A DNA stretch of 64,000 nucleotides from assembly GCF_900107135.1 (NCBI RefSeq), contig NZ_FNOV01000017.1:1-64000 (forward strand). The letters run 5' to 3'. The stretch is from Hymenobacter psychrophilus. GTDB taxonomy: Bacteria; Bacteroidota; Bacteroidia; Cytophagales; Hymenobacteraceae. Positions 16,851-25,341 of the stretch are shown one piece after another (positions within the stretch are counted from its first letter, which is position 1; every line of letters starts with the position of its first letter). The notes beneath the pieces are model-generated. The model was given only the letters and a program-made list of their open reading frames with translations. It was not told the DNA's origin and did not search any database. A program made the translations under genes and the position numbers.

Positions 16851-17609
16851 TCACAAATACCCCAGCACCTTATACACCACGTAGCCGGCCATTTCGTGCA
16901 GCAGCACGCCCCACAGGCGCAGGGGCTCTTCGGAAGGCAGCAGCAGGGACGCGGGCGTGTAGCGGCGGTCGACGGAATAGTAGGCCGCCGGGAAGGGCGC
17001 CGGATGCAGACCGGCTTTGGCAAAGCAGCCCGCCGCCCGGCGCATGTGGAAAGCCGACGTGATGAGCACCGTGCGCCGGATTTCGGGATGCTGTGCCAGT
17101 AACTCCTGGGTGAACACGGCATTTTCGCGGGTATTGCGGCTGCGGGTTTCCAGCAGAATGTGCCGCGAGGGTACCCCGGCCAGGCGCAACAGAGTACCAA
17201 GGTCGGCAGCCTCGGTGTGGGCGACCGAATCGAAGGCGGCGCCCGAACCGCCCGATATGATGATGTGGCGAATGCGGCCGGCCCGATAGAGCCAGAGTGT
17301 ATGCACCAGCCGGTCGGCGCCCGCGCTCAGGTATACCCGGTCGTGGGGCGACTTGTGCACGTCGGTGATGCCCGTGAGCAGGATACCAGCGTCATAGCCG
17401 GTACCGAGTTGTTGGAGCGTAACGGGCGGCCGCTCCCAGGCCAAGAGCGCCTCGTTGGCCAGAAACGAATTGGTGAAAAACAGCAGCAGCCCCGTAGCGG
17501 CCCACAGCAGTTGGCGCTTCCGCCACAGCAAACCAGCCAGCAGCAGGCCCGTTATCCAGAGGGCGGGCGAAAGCAGGAAGTCGAGAAGTTTGGAGAGAAG
17601 AAAGAACAT
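16851..17609 (-). CDS. YdcF/ElyC-family (DUF218) membrane protein
   Basis: 252 residues. Two N-terminal membrane helices (about 5-27 and 32-50) precede a DUF218 domain: DAGILLTG, IIISGGSGAAFDSVAHTEA, ETRSRNTRENAVFTQE and LITSAFHMRRA. ElyC/SanA/YdcF proteins act at the inner membrane in envelope or peptidoglycan precursor maintenance. HMRRA and the Thr/Asn-rich NTRENA motif are the conserved core. It is followed on the same strand by no close gene; the thioredoxin-like gene lies 26 bp upstream. Confidence 0.9.
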   Translation of the reverse strand: MFFLLSKLLDFLLSPALWITGLLLAGLLWRKRQLLWAATGLLLFFTNSFLANEALLAWERPPVTLQQLGTGYDAGILLTGITDVHKSPHDRVYLSAGADRLVHTLWLYRAGRIRHIIISGGSGAAFDSVAHTEAADLGTLLRLAGVPSRHILLETRSRNTRENAVFTQELLAQHPEIRRTVLITSAFHMRRAAGCFAKAGLHPAPFPAAYYSVDRRYTPASLLLPSEEPLRLWGVLLHEMAGYVVYKVLGYL

Positions 17610-17635
17610 CAGCCGCAGCGAAGGTGCGCTTTACC

Positions 17636-17971
17636 TTATTGGGTATCGGTACAGGTTTGCAGGCTTTGGAGCATGGCCTTCACTCCTTCCTCGGTCGTCA
17701 GGGTGTCGCACTCGGAGAGGCGGCCGCGGCAGTACGACACGAAGAAAGGGGCCACGCGGGTTTCCATCAGCTTGCGGGCCACCGGGTTTTCGTTTACATC
17801 CAGGCGCAGAAACAGCGTGTTTTGGTACTCTTCTTCGAGCGCAAAGTTGATAAAAGGCGGGGCCAGCAGCTTACAAATAGCGCAATCCTCCGCCGTAAAC
17901 TTGGCAATCACCCGCGGATAATCATGAATCAGCGTGCGCAGGCCTTCGTCGTTGGTGTCAATGACTTTCAT
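17636..17971 (-). CDS. Thioredoxin-like protein
   Basis: 111 residues. MKVIDTNDEGLRTLIHDYP precedes a thioredoxin-fold core with FTAEDCAICKLLAPPF (CxxC = CAIC) and the cis-Pro segment RVAPFFVSYC. There is no signal peptide, so it is cytoplasmic. CAIC differs from the canonical CGPC, and two further Cys residues lie downstream. It is probably a thiol-disulfide exchange protein of unknown partner. The ATG at 17971 is preferred over one 54 bp upstream because the fold starts there. Confidence 0.8.
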   Translation of the reverse strand: MKVIDTNDEGLRTLIHDYPRVIAKFTAEDCAICKLLAPPFINFALEEEYQNTLFLRLDVNENPVARKLMETRVAPFFVSYCRGRLSECDTLTTEEGVKAMLQSLQTCTDTQ

Positions 17972-18038
17972 GCCGTAAAGATAACAGGGGGATAAGGGAA
18001 TGAAGTGGCGAGACAGGAGCACCACTTATGCTGCCACT

Positions 18039-19337
18039 TCAAAACCACACCGTAAAGGCCGTCCGGCCATTCTGGCCGGTTTCCAGGCTGAAGCGGAAGC
18101 CGTGCTGAAGCAGAATGTCGCGGGTGAGCAGCAGGCCGATGCCCTGGCCGTCGCGCTTGGTGCTGAAGAAGGGCGTGAACAGGCGGCGCTGCACTTCGGG
18201 GCTCAGGCCGGGGCCATCGTTTTCGATAACCAGGCCGGGCGGCTGCAACGTTGTGCGCACCCACACGTTGCCGTTTTCGGGGCAGGCTTCAAGGGCATTT
18301 TTGCCGATGTTCAGCAGCACCTGTTCCAGCTGCTGGGCATCGAGGTTGATACGCAGCGGCCCTTCGGCCAGCGCCGAGTGCCAGCTGATGTGGCGGGCCT
18401 GGGCGGGCAGGTGCAGCAGCCGGGCTAAGTGGCGCAGCAGCGCATGCACGTCGGTGGGTTGGGGGCGCGGAGGCGGCAGGCGCACGAGGTGGGCAAAGCC
18501 GGCCGTGAACTCGACCAGGTTGGTGTTGCGCTGGATGGAAACGTCGAGCGCCTCGCGGAAATCGGGCTGGTCGGCGGCCGTGAGCTGGGGGGCGTAGTGC
18601 TTAAAGCTGTGCAGCAGCGAGTTGATGGCCCCGATGGAGTTGTTGACTTCGTGCGACATCATGCGGATAAGCTGCTCGTAGGCCTGCTTTTCCTGCTGCA
18701 TCAGCTCGCGGGTCAGTTCTTCGAGCACAATGAACCGGCGCGAAAAGCCTCTGTCCAGAAAGTGCGAGCAGCTGGCGCGGTAAGTTTGCAGGCCCGAGAG
18801 GCGCACCACCTGGGGCTCGGTTTCGCGCAGGCGACCCAACGCCGCGCCCCACTCGCCGGGCAACGCGGCGGGGCGCTGGCCCAGCAGCTCGGCCGCGGGC
18901 CGGCCCAGCAGCCGCTCGGCGGCCGGGTTCACGCCCACCATCTCGCCCTCAAACGAGAGCAACAGCACCCCCGCCGGCGAGGCCTGAATGAGACGTTCGA
19001 GCAGGTGGCTTTTCTCGTGCTGGCTCACCCGTTCGCGGCGTAGCGCATCGAGCATCTGGTTGTACACCTCAATGAGCTGGTCCATCTCACGCTGGCCCAC
19101 GGGCACGAACTTGAGCGAGAAATCCTGGGCCTGCATGGCCGCCGTGCCCGCCGCAATCAGCTCGAACGGCCGCACGAAGCCCCGGTACAGCTGCACCGTG
19201 AGCCAGATACTGACCAGCAGCACGACTTCCAACACCACGAACAGCGCAGCATTGGTGGTGCGAAACTGCGCCGCCAGCGCAATAAGCACCGTGTGAATCA
19301 GCACGACAAAGAGAATGAACTTAAGACGCAGGGACAT
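18039..19337 (-). CDS. NtrB-like sensor histidine kinase (HAMP-PAS-HATPase)
   Basis: 432 residues. Two membrane helices (about 8-24 and 31-50) with almost no periplasmic loop, a HAMP-like segment (about 50-105), a PAS domain (about 115-200), the phosphoacceptor His229 in IRMMSHEVNN, and a HATPase with NIGKNALEA and GQGIGLLLTRDIL. The close partner is the NtrC-like regulator at 20884-22260. The gene between them encodes a secreted HExxH protein, and all three share a strand with 26-47 bp gaps. The short loop suggests sensing within or through the membrane or via the secreted partner. Confidence 0.92.
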   Translation of the reverse strand: MSLRLKFILFVVLIHTVLIALAAQFRTTNAALFVVLEVVLLVSIWLTVQLYRGFVRPFELIAAGTAAMQAQDFSLKFVPVGQREMDQLIEVYNQMLDALRRERVSQHEKSHLLERLIQASPAGVLLLSFEGEMVGVNPAAERLLGRPAAELLGQRPAALPGEWGAALGRLRETEPQVVRLSGLQTYRASCSHFLDRGFSRRFIVLEELTRELMQQEKQAYEQLIRMMSHEVNNSIGAINSLLHSFKHYAPQLTAADQPDFREALDVSIQRNTNLVEFTAGFAHLVRLPPPRPQPTDVHALLRHLARLLHLPAQARHISWHSALAEGPLRINLDAQQLEQVLLNIGKNALEACPENGNVWVRTTLQPPGLVIENDGPGLSPEVQRRLFTPFFSTKRDGQGIGLLLTRDILLQHGFRFSLETGQNGRTAFTVWF

Positions 19338-19363
19338 AGGCAGAAGCGGAAGCCACCAGGCAG

Positions 19364-20836
19364 TTATTTTAACAGCAACAGCGGCCGTTTTGCCTCCAGG
19401 TGCCCCTGCTGCCTTAGTCGTTCGGCCGCAGCGCTCAACTGCTTTTCCTCGTGCATGTTCACCAGAATAACCGGTCCGTTCGGGCCAAGGATACTCAGCA
19501 CGAAATTCTGCTCCGGCCGCAGGCGTACCGCCTGCAGCGCCGGCAGCTGTTGGCGCAGGTACCTGAGCGTGGCCTTGTGCTCCCGCGTTACGATAATAAC
19601 GGGGAGCGACTCGCCGCTTTGGGCCATTTTCGCGCCTTCAGATGAGGCCAGAATGGGGGTCAGGGTGCGGGTGTAGTTGCTCCTGAACTGGTTGCGAAAT
19701 GCCAGGATGGCAGCGTTATAATCTGCGGCATTGGTCCAGTAAAGCACGTTGCGAAACAGGTTGACATATTCGGTGGCCGCCCGCGGAAAAACCTGGTCGA
19801 AGGCACTGATGGCCTGCTGCACGAAGAGGCTGTCGATGGGCTGGCCGCGCTCCACGTAGCCCGTCATCAATGGGTAAAGGGCGTGGGCGTAGCGGTTGAT
19901 GTAGTCGTCATTGTACCATTCGCCGGTTTCGGGCCGGCCGGTTTGCTGGGCATAAATCCACTCGCCGGCCACCGTGGCCAGCGCCTCCTCCATCAGGTTA
20001 TAAGCGTAGCGGCGGTTGGGCGATGCACTGCCCAAATACCAGCGCTCCAGCTGCTGCTGCAAGCCCCGCTGCTGTTGTGCCGAGAGCGAGTGGCTCATCT
20101 CGTGAAATACGACGGCCGAGCCGCCCACAAAGTCGCGCGAAGCCGGGTGGCAGTCGAGCAGCACCAGGTTGCCGCTCACCCAGGCGTGGTTGGTAAAATC
20201 ATTGCCCGCATCTAATTGCGGATTGAGTTGGATGCGGTAGGGCAAGGCATCGGGCCACACGCTGCCATAGAAAGTGCGGAGCTGGCCAAACTTGCGCATC
20301 AGCTGCTGCTGGCCTACGTACTGCGCGTAGGCCGTGCGCAGCTGCCGCAGCTCGGCGGCGTGGGGCTGCCAGGCCAGCGTATCGAAGGCGGGCAGGAAGT
20401 AACGGTACACGCTGTCGAGGCTCACCAGCACCTCGTTGGGCAGCAGGCCCACGGTGCGGCGCTGCAAGTCGGCCAGGTCCTGGGCATCGGCGCTGGCGGC
20501 CAGGTAGGCTGGCACAGTGGAGCCCACGCTCCCCAGCCGGCCCGTCGGGTAGCCCTCCCGGTCGAAGCCAGGCTCGTAATCGAGGCTCTGGTAGTGGCGC
20601 AGCCAGCGGCGGGCAGCAGGCGTGTTGAACCGGCTTTTCTCGAAAGCCCGCCGGGAGCCCGCATGGCCCCCGCTACCCCCCGCCAGCGTCTCCACAAACC
20701 GCACCAGGCTATGCACCTGGCCGACTTCGACGCTAACGGCCGGACCGGAGCCGGAAGCAACCAGGCCAACGGCGGGGCCCTGCGCCCAGGCAGACCCGGC
20801 CACGAGCAGGCACCAGAGAAACTGCAGGTACTTCAT
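19364..20836 (-). CDS. Secreted HExxH metalloprotease-like protein (DUF4932-like) in an NtrBC operon
   Basis: 490 residues with signal peptide MKYLQFLWCLLVAGSAWAQ. VVFHEMSHSLS (His245, Glu246, His249) plus LMEEAL (Glu283 or Glu284) gives a gluzincin-type zinc site. The N-terminal VEVGQVHSLVRFVETLAG parallels the corresponding part of the 7153-8256 protein. The last 100 residues form a distinct soluble region. It sits between the regulator (47 bp away) and the kinase (26 bp away). Peptidase activity or a ligand-binding role is unproven; no export partner is visible. Confidence 0.8.
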   Translation of the reverse strand: MKYLQFLWCLLVAGSAWAQGPAVGLVASGSGPAVSVEVGQVHSLVRFVETLAGGSGGHAGSRRAFEKSRFNTPAARRWLRHYQSLDYEPGFDREGYPTGRLGSVGSTVPAYLAASADAQDLADLQRRTVGLLPNEVLVSLDSVYRYFLPAFDTLAWQPHAAELRQLRTAYAQYVGQQQLMRKFGQLRTFYGSVWPDALPYRIQLNPQLDAGNDFTNHAWVSGNLVLLDCHPASRDFVGGSAVVFHEMSHSLSAQQQRGLQQQLERWYLGSASPNRRYAYNLMEEALATVAGEWIYAQQTGRPETGEWYNDDYINRYAHALYPLMTGYVERGQPIDSLFVQQAISAFDQVFPRAATEYVNLFRNVLYWTNAADYNAAILAFRNQFRSNYTRTLTPILASSEGAKMAQSGESLPVIIVTREHKATLRYLRQQLPALQAVRLRPEQNFVLSILGPNGPVILVNMHEEKQLSAAAERLRQQGHLEAKRPLLLLK

Positions 20837-20883
20837 GAGGCTAAGAAGTAAGGGGAGTTGGTGTGCATTCCGGCAGCGACGCT

Positions 20884-22260
20884 TTACGCATCAAAAGGAA
20901 TACTGTATTTCTCCAGCCGCCGATACAGCGCCCCGCGGCTCAGGCCCAGCGCCCGGGCCACGCGGCTGATATTGCCCTCATAATGCGCCAGGCTCTGCCG
21001 AATCATTTGTTCTTCCAGCTCTTCCAGGGTCATGGTGCCGGGGGCAGGCAGCTCATGGGCCACTGCAGACGAAGGGGATAGTGAGGCCGTCTGAGCCTGG
21101 AAATCTTCGGGCAGCAGCTCGTCGTGGCCTGAAATCAGCACGGCGCGCTCCACCGCGTTTTTCAGTTCGCGGATGTTGCCGGGCAGCGGCTGCTCCTGCA
21201 GCCAGTGCAGCGCGCGGGTGCCCACCTGCAGCGCCGGGCGCTGGTAGGTGGTACGCAGCTGCTCCACAAAATGGCGCACCAGCAGGCCAATATCCTGGGG
21301 CCGCTCACGCAAAGCGGGCAGGCGCAGTGTCAGCAGATTGATGCGGTAGAACAGGTCTTCGCGGAAGCGGCCGGCCCGCACCTCCTCGGCCAGCCGCCGG
21401 TTGGTGGCGCATACCACCCGAATGTCGAGGCGGCGGGGCTTGCTGTCGCCGAGCACTTCGTAGGTGCGGTCTTGGAGCACCCGCAGCAGCTTTACTTGCG
21501 ACGACAGGTCCAGCTCGCCGATTTCATCCAGAAAAATGGTACCGCCCTGGGCCAGCTCGAACCGGCCCACGCGGTCGGCTTTGGCATCGGTGAAAGCCCC
21601 GCGGCGGTGGCCAAACAGCTCGCTTTCAAACAGCGAAGCCGAAATACCGCCCAGGTTCACCTTCACAAACGGCTGGCGGCGGCGGGCACTGTTGCGGTGC
21701 AGGGCCTCGGCAATCAGCTCCTTACCCGTGCCCGACTCGCCCTCAATGAGCACCGAGGCGTCGGTGGCCGCCACCTGGCCCACCTGCCGCAGTACGTGCA
21801 ACAGGCCCGCATCCTGCCCGACAATGGCAGCAAAATCGTGGCGGGCATCGAGCTGGCGGCGGTTCAGGACGCTTTCGGCGGCGGGTGCGGGCGCGTGCAG
21901 GGCCAGCACCGTTTTGATGGTGCTCAGCAGATGCTCGTTGCTCCAGGGCTTGGTCAGAAACTCGGCGGCCCCGGCCTTCATGCCCTCCACGGCCAGCGCA
22001 ATACTGCCCCAACCCGTCAGCAGCACCACCGGCAGCGCGGGCCAGCGCCGCTTAAACTCGGTCAGCAGCCGTAATCCATCGGCCCCACTGGTTTCGAGCG
22101 CGAAGTTCATATCCAGCAGCACCAGCCGGGGCGGCGTGGCTTCGGCAGCGGCCAGGGCCTCGGCCGCGCCAGGCACGGCCTGGGTCTGGTAGCCGGCTTG
22201 CTTCAGCAGCAGGCCCAGCGAGGTGCGGACGGCTACATCGTCGTCAACGAGTAAAATCAT
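20884..22260 (-). CDS. Sigma-54-dependent response regulator (NtrC family)
   Basis: 458 residues. Receiver domain (1-120) with DDD at 6-8 and phosphoacceptor Asp50; AAA+ domain (about 145-370) with Walker A GESGTGKE, a sigma-54 contact loop read as GAFTDA instead of GAFTGA, Walker B GGTIFLDEIGEL and an arginine finger region; C-terminal Fis-type helix-turn-helix (ALGLSRGALYRRLEKY). It should activate sigma-54 promoters after phosphorylation by the adjacent kinase. Two sigma-54-like promoters with matching upstream dyads precede the efflux operons (31485, 35081), making them its likely targets. Confidence 0.93.
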   Translation of the reverse strand: MILLVDDDVAVRTSLGLLLKQAGYQTQAVPGAAEALAAAEATPPRLVLLDMNFALETSGADGLRLLTEFKRRWPALPVVLLTGWGSIALAVEGMKAGAAEFLTKPWSNEHLLSTIKTVLALHAPAPAAESVLNRRQLDARHDFAAIVGQDAGLLHVLRQVGQVAATDASVLIEGESGTGKELIAEALHRNSARRRQPFVKVNLGGISASLFESELFGHRRGAFTDAKADRVGRFELAQGGTIFLDEIGELDLSSQVKLLRVLQDRTYEVLGDSKPRRLDIRVVCATNRRLAEEVRAGRFREDLFYRINLLTLRLPALRERPQDIGLLVRHFVEQLRTTYQRPALQVGTRALHWLQEQPLPGNIRELKNAVERAVLISGHDELLPEDFQAQTASLSPSSAVAHELPAPGTMTLEELEEQMIRQSLAHYEGNISRVARALGLSRGALYRRLEKYSIPFDA

Positions 22261-22321
22261 AGTTGGTGTTTAGCTAGGCCCCAGGCCTTCTACGGACTGT
22301 TCTCGTCGCCCTTAAAAGCAG

Positions 22322-23026
22322 CTACCGGCTCCGGACGCTGCCGCCGCTGCTGGTGCTTTTGCTTACGTTGGGTGAACCGCTGTAGCTGATGCCGCCCCCG
22401 CTCGTAGCACTGGCCACGAGATTTTTTTGCACGTTCACGGCAATATTTCCGCCGCTGGTTGCCGCGGCCTCGCAGGTAGCTACTTGTAAGGTACGGCCCT
22501 TGAATACGCCCCCGCTTGTGACGTGCACCTGTAACATTTCTACTTGCCCGGTGAGTGTGGCTACGCTGCCGCTAGTTAAATCAAGGTACAGCGCGGCGGC
22601 CCGGAAATCGGCTACCAGCGACGCCCCCGACGACAGATCAACGGCCAGCTTATCGGTAGCGTAGGGGCCAGGCACGGTGAGTTGGGCGCCGCTGCTGCCG
22701 TCGAGCTTACTGATGACGGGGGCCGATACTTCCACCCGCAGGTTGCGGACCGAGCTCTTGCGGCCGAACTGCTCGCTCTGCTCCCGCTCGAAGGACACCA
22801 CGAGCACACCGTTACGGACTTCGGTTTTGAGACGGGCCAGCAGTTCCGCCGTTTCGGCCGTGGCCTCTACCCGCTGGGCCGGGCCGGCCGTCAGGTTCAG
22901 TTCGATACCGTTGCTGACCTCAATGGCCTGGAAGGAAGCCAGCTTGCGGGTTTCGGTGGTTGATTGGGCCAGGGCGGGCACCAGGGCCAGCAGCCACAGG
23001 GCGAAGATGGAGAGGATGTTTCTCAT
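22322..23026 (-). CDS. Head-GIN-domain (DUF2807) secreted protein
   Basis: 234 residues. After signal peptide MRNILSIFALWLLALVPALAQ comes a DUF2807/head-GIN domain starting FQAIEVSNGIELNLTAG. Repeating Gly/Ser strands (LDGSSGAQLTV, LSSGASLVADF, LTSGSVATLTG, ATSGGNIAVNV) are typical of a right-handed beta-helix. It is exported to the periplasm or surface, with a suspected adhesin-like or polymer-binding role. It lies 61 bp upstream of the NtrC-like regulator start on the same strand. Confidence 0.88.
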   Translation of the reverse strand: MRNILSIFALWLLALVPALAQSTTETRKLASFQAIEVSNGIELNLTAGPAQRVEATAETAELLARLKTEVRNGVLVVSFEREQSEQFGRKSSVRNLRVEVSAPVISKLDGSSGAQLTVPGPYATDKLAVDLSSGASLVADFRAAALYLDLTSGSVATLTGQVEMLQVHVTSGGVFKGRTLQVATCEAAATSGGNIAVNVQKNLVASATSGGGISYSGSPNVSKSTSSGGSVRSR

Positions 23027-23151
23027 AGGAAAGGGGGTAAAGATGGCAGATAAAGCGGCAGATGTTTGGTAGCTGTATTTAGTTGCCTGGGTGTTCGGAC
23101 GTTGTTTTCTCGCGCAGGTTCGCGGAGGCAGGGGGAGGTTGATAACCGGCC

Positions 23152-24060
23152 CTATTTATGCGGGCGCAGGAGCTTCATTTTGTTGGTTTTTAGATAGTTG
23201 GCAGCGTGTACCACCTCGTAGGCCGGATTAACGGCCAGCAATTCTTCCAGCACCCCCACGTGGGCCACGCCAAATAAGGCCATTACCCGTTTGCCCTGGG
23301 TTTGCTGCTGGGCCCGCAGGATATTCGAATAGATTTTGAGGTTGCGGTTGTAGAACAACGTGATGTAATGGGCCCCGATATACTCGGTATCGACGCTGCC
23401 TAAATCATTGGTATTGGTGCCGCTGGCCGAAAAACTGCCGTTCATTACCAGCGCCGGTGTATTGAACTGCATACGGTGCATTAGCCCCACCAGGGCGGGC
23501 TGGTTGGCCAGTGCCAGGTAGTCGTACAGCGAAAGACTGTCCTTCTGCACCAGGGCTTTCAGCGGCCGGACCGTCGTCTGGAGCAACCGCAGATCTTGGG
23601 TAAAGGCTTCGATATTGGTGCCGCTACTCAGCAGGCTTTGCGAGGTGGCGGCGTAGTAATCCACGCCTTTGGGGCTGGGCAGCCCGAGCTGGTGGGCCAG
23701 CTTGAAACCAATCTGGTACCGCTCGCTCCGGCCGGTTGGCAGGTCTTCCAGCCGCAGGCTGCCTTGCCGGTACAGCGCGTACAGGCTGTCTAGTTGCGGC
23801 TGCTCCTTGGCTTCGGCTTCCACCAGAATAACGTCGGGCCGGAATTTGGCCAGTTGCACCCGTACCTTGGCCAGCTCCGCCTGCTTTTTGGGGCTGAAGA
23901 CATCCGATTCGGGCTGCTTGTTATAGAGCTGACTGAGGTGGTCGGAGCCTACTACCATCACCTGAATTTTGGCAGTTTGGGCACTTTGCGCCGCGCCCAC
24001 AAGCGGCAGGCCCAGTACGAGCCAGGTTGCAAAAAGACGAGGCAAGGAGTTACAGAACAT
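23152..24060 (-). CDS. DUF5694-like secreted protein (TraB/GumN-related)
   Basis: 302 residues. Signal peptide up to about 25 (LVLGLPLVGAAQS), then VMVVGSDHLSQLYN, a Lys/Glu-rich helix with DVILVEAEAKEQP, and the C-terminal ALFGVAHVGVLEELLA. This order (substrate-like Gly-His start, VxxE, G-xAH-xG) resembles the TraB/GumN-related DUF5694 proteins of Bacteroidota. Their function is unknown; a hydrolase-like fold has been suggested for the superfamily. It lies 78 bp downstream of the permease gene on the same strand. Confidence 0.75.
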   Translation of the reverse strand: MFCNSLPRLFATWLVLGLPLVGAAQSAQTAKIQVMVVGSDHLSQLYNKQPESDVFSPKKQAELAKVRVQLAKFRPDVILVEAEAKEQPQLDSLYALYRQGSLRLEDLPTGRSERYQIGFKLAHQLGLPSPKGVDYYAATSQSLLSSGTNIEAFTQDLRLLQTTVRPLKALVQKDSLSLYDYLALANQPALVGLMHRMQFNTPALVMNGSFSASGTNTNDLGSVDTEYIGAHYITLFYNRNLKIYSNILRAQQQTQGKRVMALFGVAHVGVLEELLAVNPAYEVVHAANYLKTNKMKLLRPHK

Positions 24061-24138
24061 CAGGAACAGCGAATAAACATGATTTGGCAGGACCAGGCAA
24101 CGGGCCCATTTTGCCTGCTTTCGGCAAGTGAAAATGTC

Positions 24139-25341
24139 TTACTCCTCGCGCAGGGCCACGGCCGGCCGGATGCCGGCGGCCAGCCGGCTCGGGTACAGCG
24201 CGCACACTGTAGCCAGCAAGTAAAGCGCCCCGGCCGCCAGCAGCATGGCCGTAAAGTAAACCTCGGGCCGCACGTTCTGCACCGAAAGCAGCGGAAACTG
24301 CACCGCCACCAGCAGCCCCAGCACCAGCCCGAAGGTAGTCACGACCAGGATTTCGCCCAGCACCTGCCGGCTGATGCCACCGGCCGTGGCTCCCATTGCC
24401 CGGCGCACGCCCAGCTCGCCCCGCCGCCGGCTGATGTTGAGCCACAGCACGCCGAACAGCCCCAGCGCCACATTCAGCAGCAGAAACACGCTCATGGCCC
24501 CCAGCAGCAACGGCTTGGTCAGGCGCGTCTTCATCTGCACGGTATGCATCTCCGAGAGGGTGCGGATGGTGCCCGACCAGCCGGGCCCGATGCGGCGCAC
24601 GTCGTCGGTGAGTTGCTTTTCGAGGGCCGCCCCGCTGCCCGGCTTCACGCGTAGCAGCACCGACTGGGCCAGAAACAGCGTGTCTTCCGGCTGAATGGCC
24701 TGGAAGATGGAGGGCAGCGGTTCCTGCAGCTCGCCATCGGTGCGGTAGGCCCGCACCACACCAACCACGCGCCTGGTTGGCTCGTCGCGCCCCCCCAGCT
24801 GGCCACCCAGCGCAGAAGTGCCATCGGGGTACATGGCCCGCTGCATCCGCTCGTCAATTACTACCGGCAGCTGGCTGCCGGCCACCGCGTCGGCCGGGCC
24901 GAACCAGCGGCCGGCCACCAATTCCAGCCCCATTACCTCGCGTAGCTCCGGCCCCACCACGTAGGCGTTAATGGGCCCAATGGGCCGCCGGGTCGAGTCG
25001 CGCGGGTCAACAAAATCCAGCCGGGTCTGGCTGTCGTTGAACGAGAAGGGCGTGTTGGCGGCCGTCAGGGCCGCGCCCGCCACCTGTGGGTTGGCCCTGA
25101 TTTGGGCCATGAGTTGGCGCGAGGTGCCAAATTGCTCGGCCCGGGGCTGGGCGCCGGTCGTGAAGTTGAGCTGCCACACCTCGGCATACTCGAAGCCCAG
25201 CGGCTGCCGGTAGTTGGCCCACAGGTTGGTGCCAATGGTACCGACGGCAAACAGCACCACAAAGGCCAGAAATATCTCGACGACCAGCAGGGCGTTGGCC
25301 CGGCGGCGGTTCCACATCAGCGTAAACAGGTGGCGAATCAT
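24139..25341 (-). CDS. ABC transporter permease (MacB/FtsX type), pair 1, second
   Basis: 400 residues. Helix 1 (about 17-38), a large periplasmic MacB core domain (about 45-275), then three helices (about 280-300, 325-355, 365-390) with the FtsX signature RRRGELGVRRAMGATAGGI and the end PAVALREE. Its ATG overlaps the stop of the preceding permease by four bases (ATGA). FtsX/MacB permeases use the cytoplasmic ATPase to drive periplasmic movements rather than classical transport. The ATPase is encoded at 30674-31417. The frame is open much further upstream, but only from here does it encode this family. Confidence 0.9.
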   Translation of the reverse strand: MIRHLFTLMWNRRRANALLVVEIFLAFVVLFAVGTIGTNLWANYRQPLGFEYAEVWQLNFTTGAQPRAEQFGTSRQLMAQIRANPQVAGAALTAANTPFSFNDSQTRLDFVDPRDSTRRPIGPINAYVVGPELREVMGLELVAGRWFGPADAVAGSQLPVVIDERMQRAMYPDGTSALGGQLGGRDEPTRRVVGVVRAYRTDGELQEPLPSIFQAIQPEDTLFLAQSVLLRVKPGSGAALEKQLTDDVRRIGPGWSGTIRTLSEMHTVQMKTRLTKPLLLGAMSVFLLLNVALGLFGVLWLNISRRRGELGVRRAMGATAGGISRQVLGEILVVTTFGLVLGLLVAVQFPLLSVQNVRPEVYFTAMLLAAGALYLLATVCALYPSRLAAGIRPAVALREE

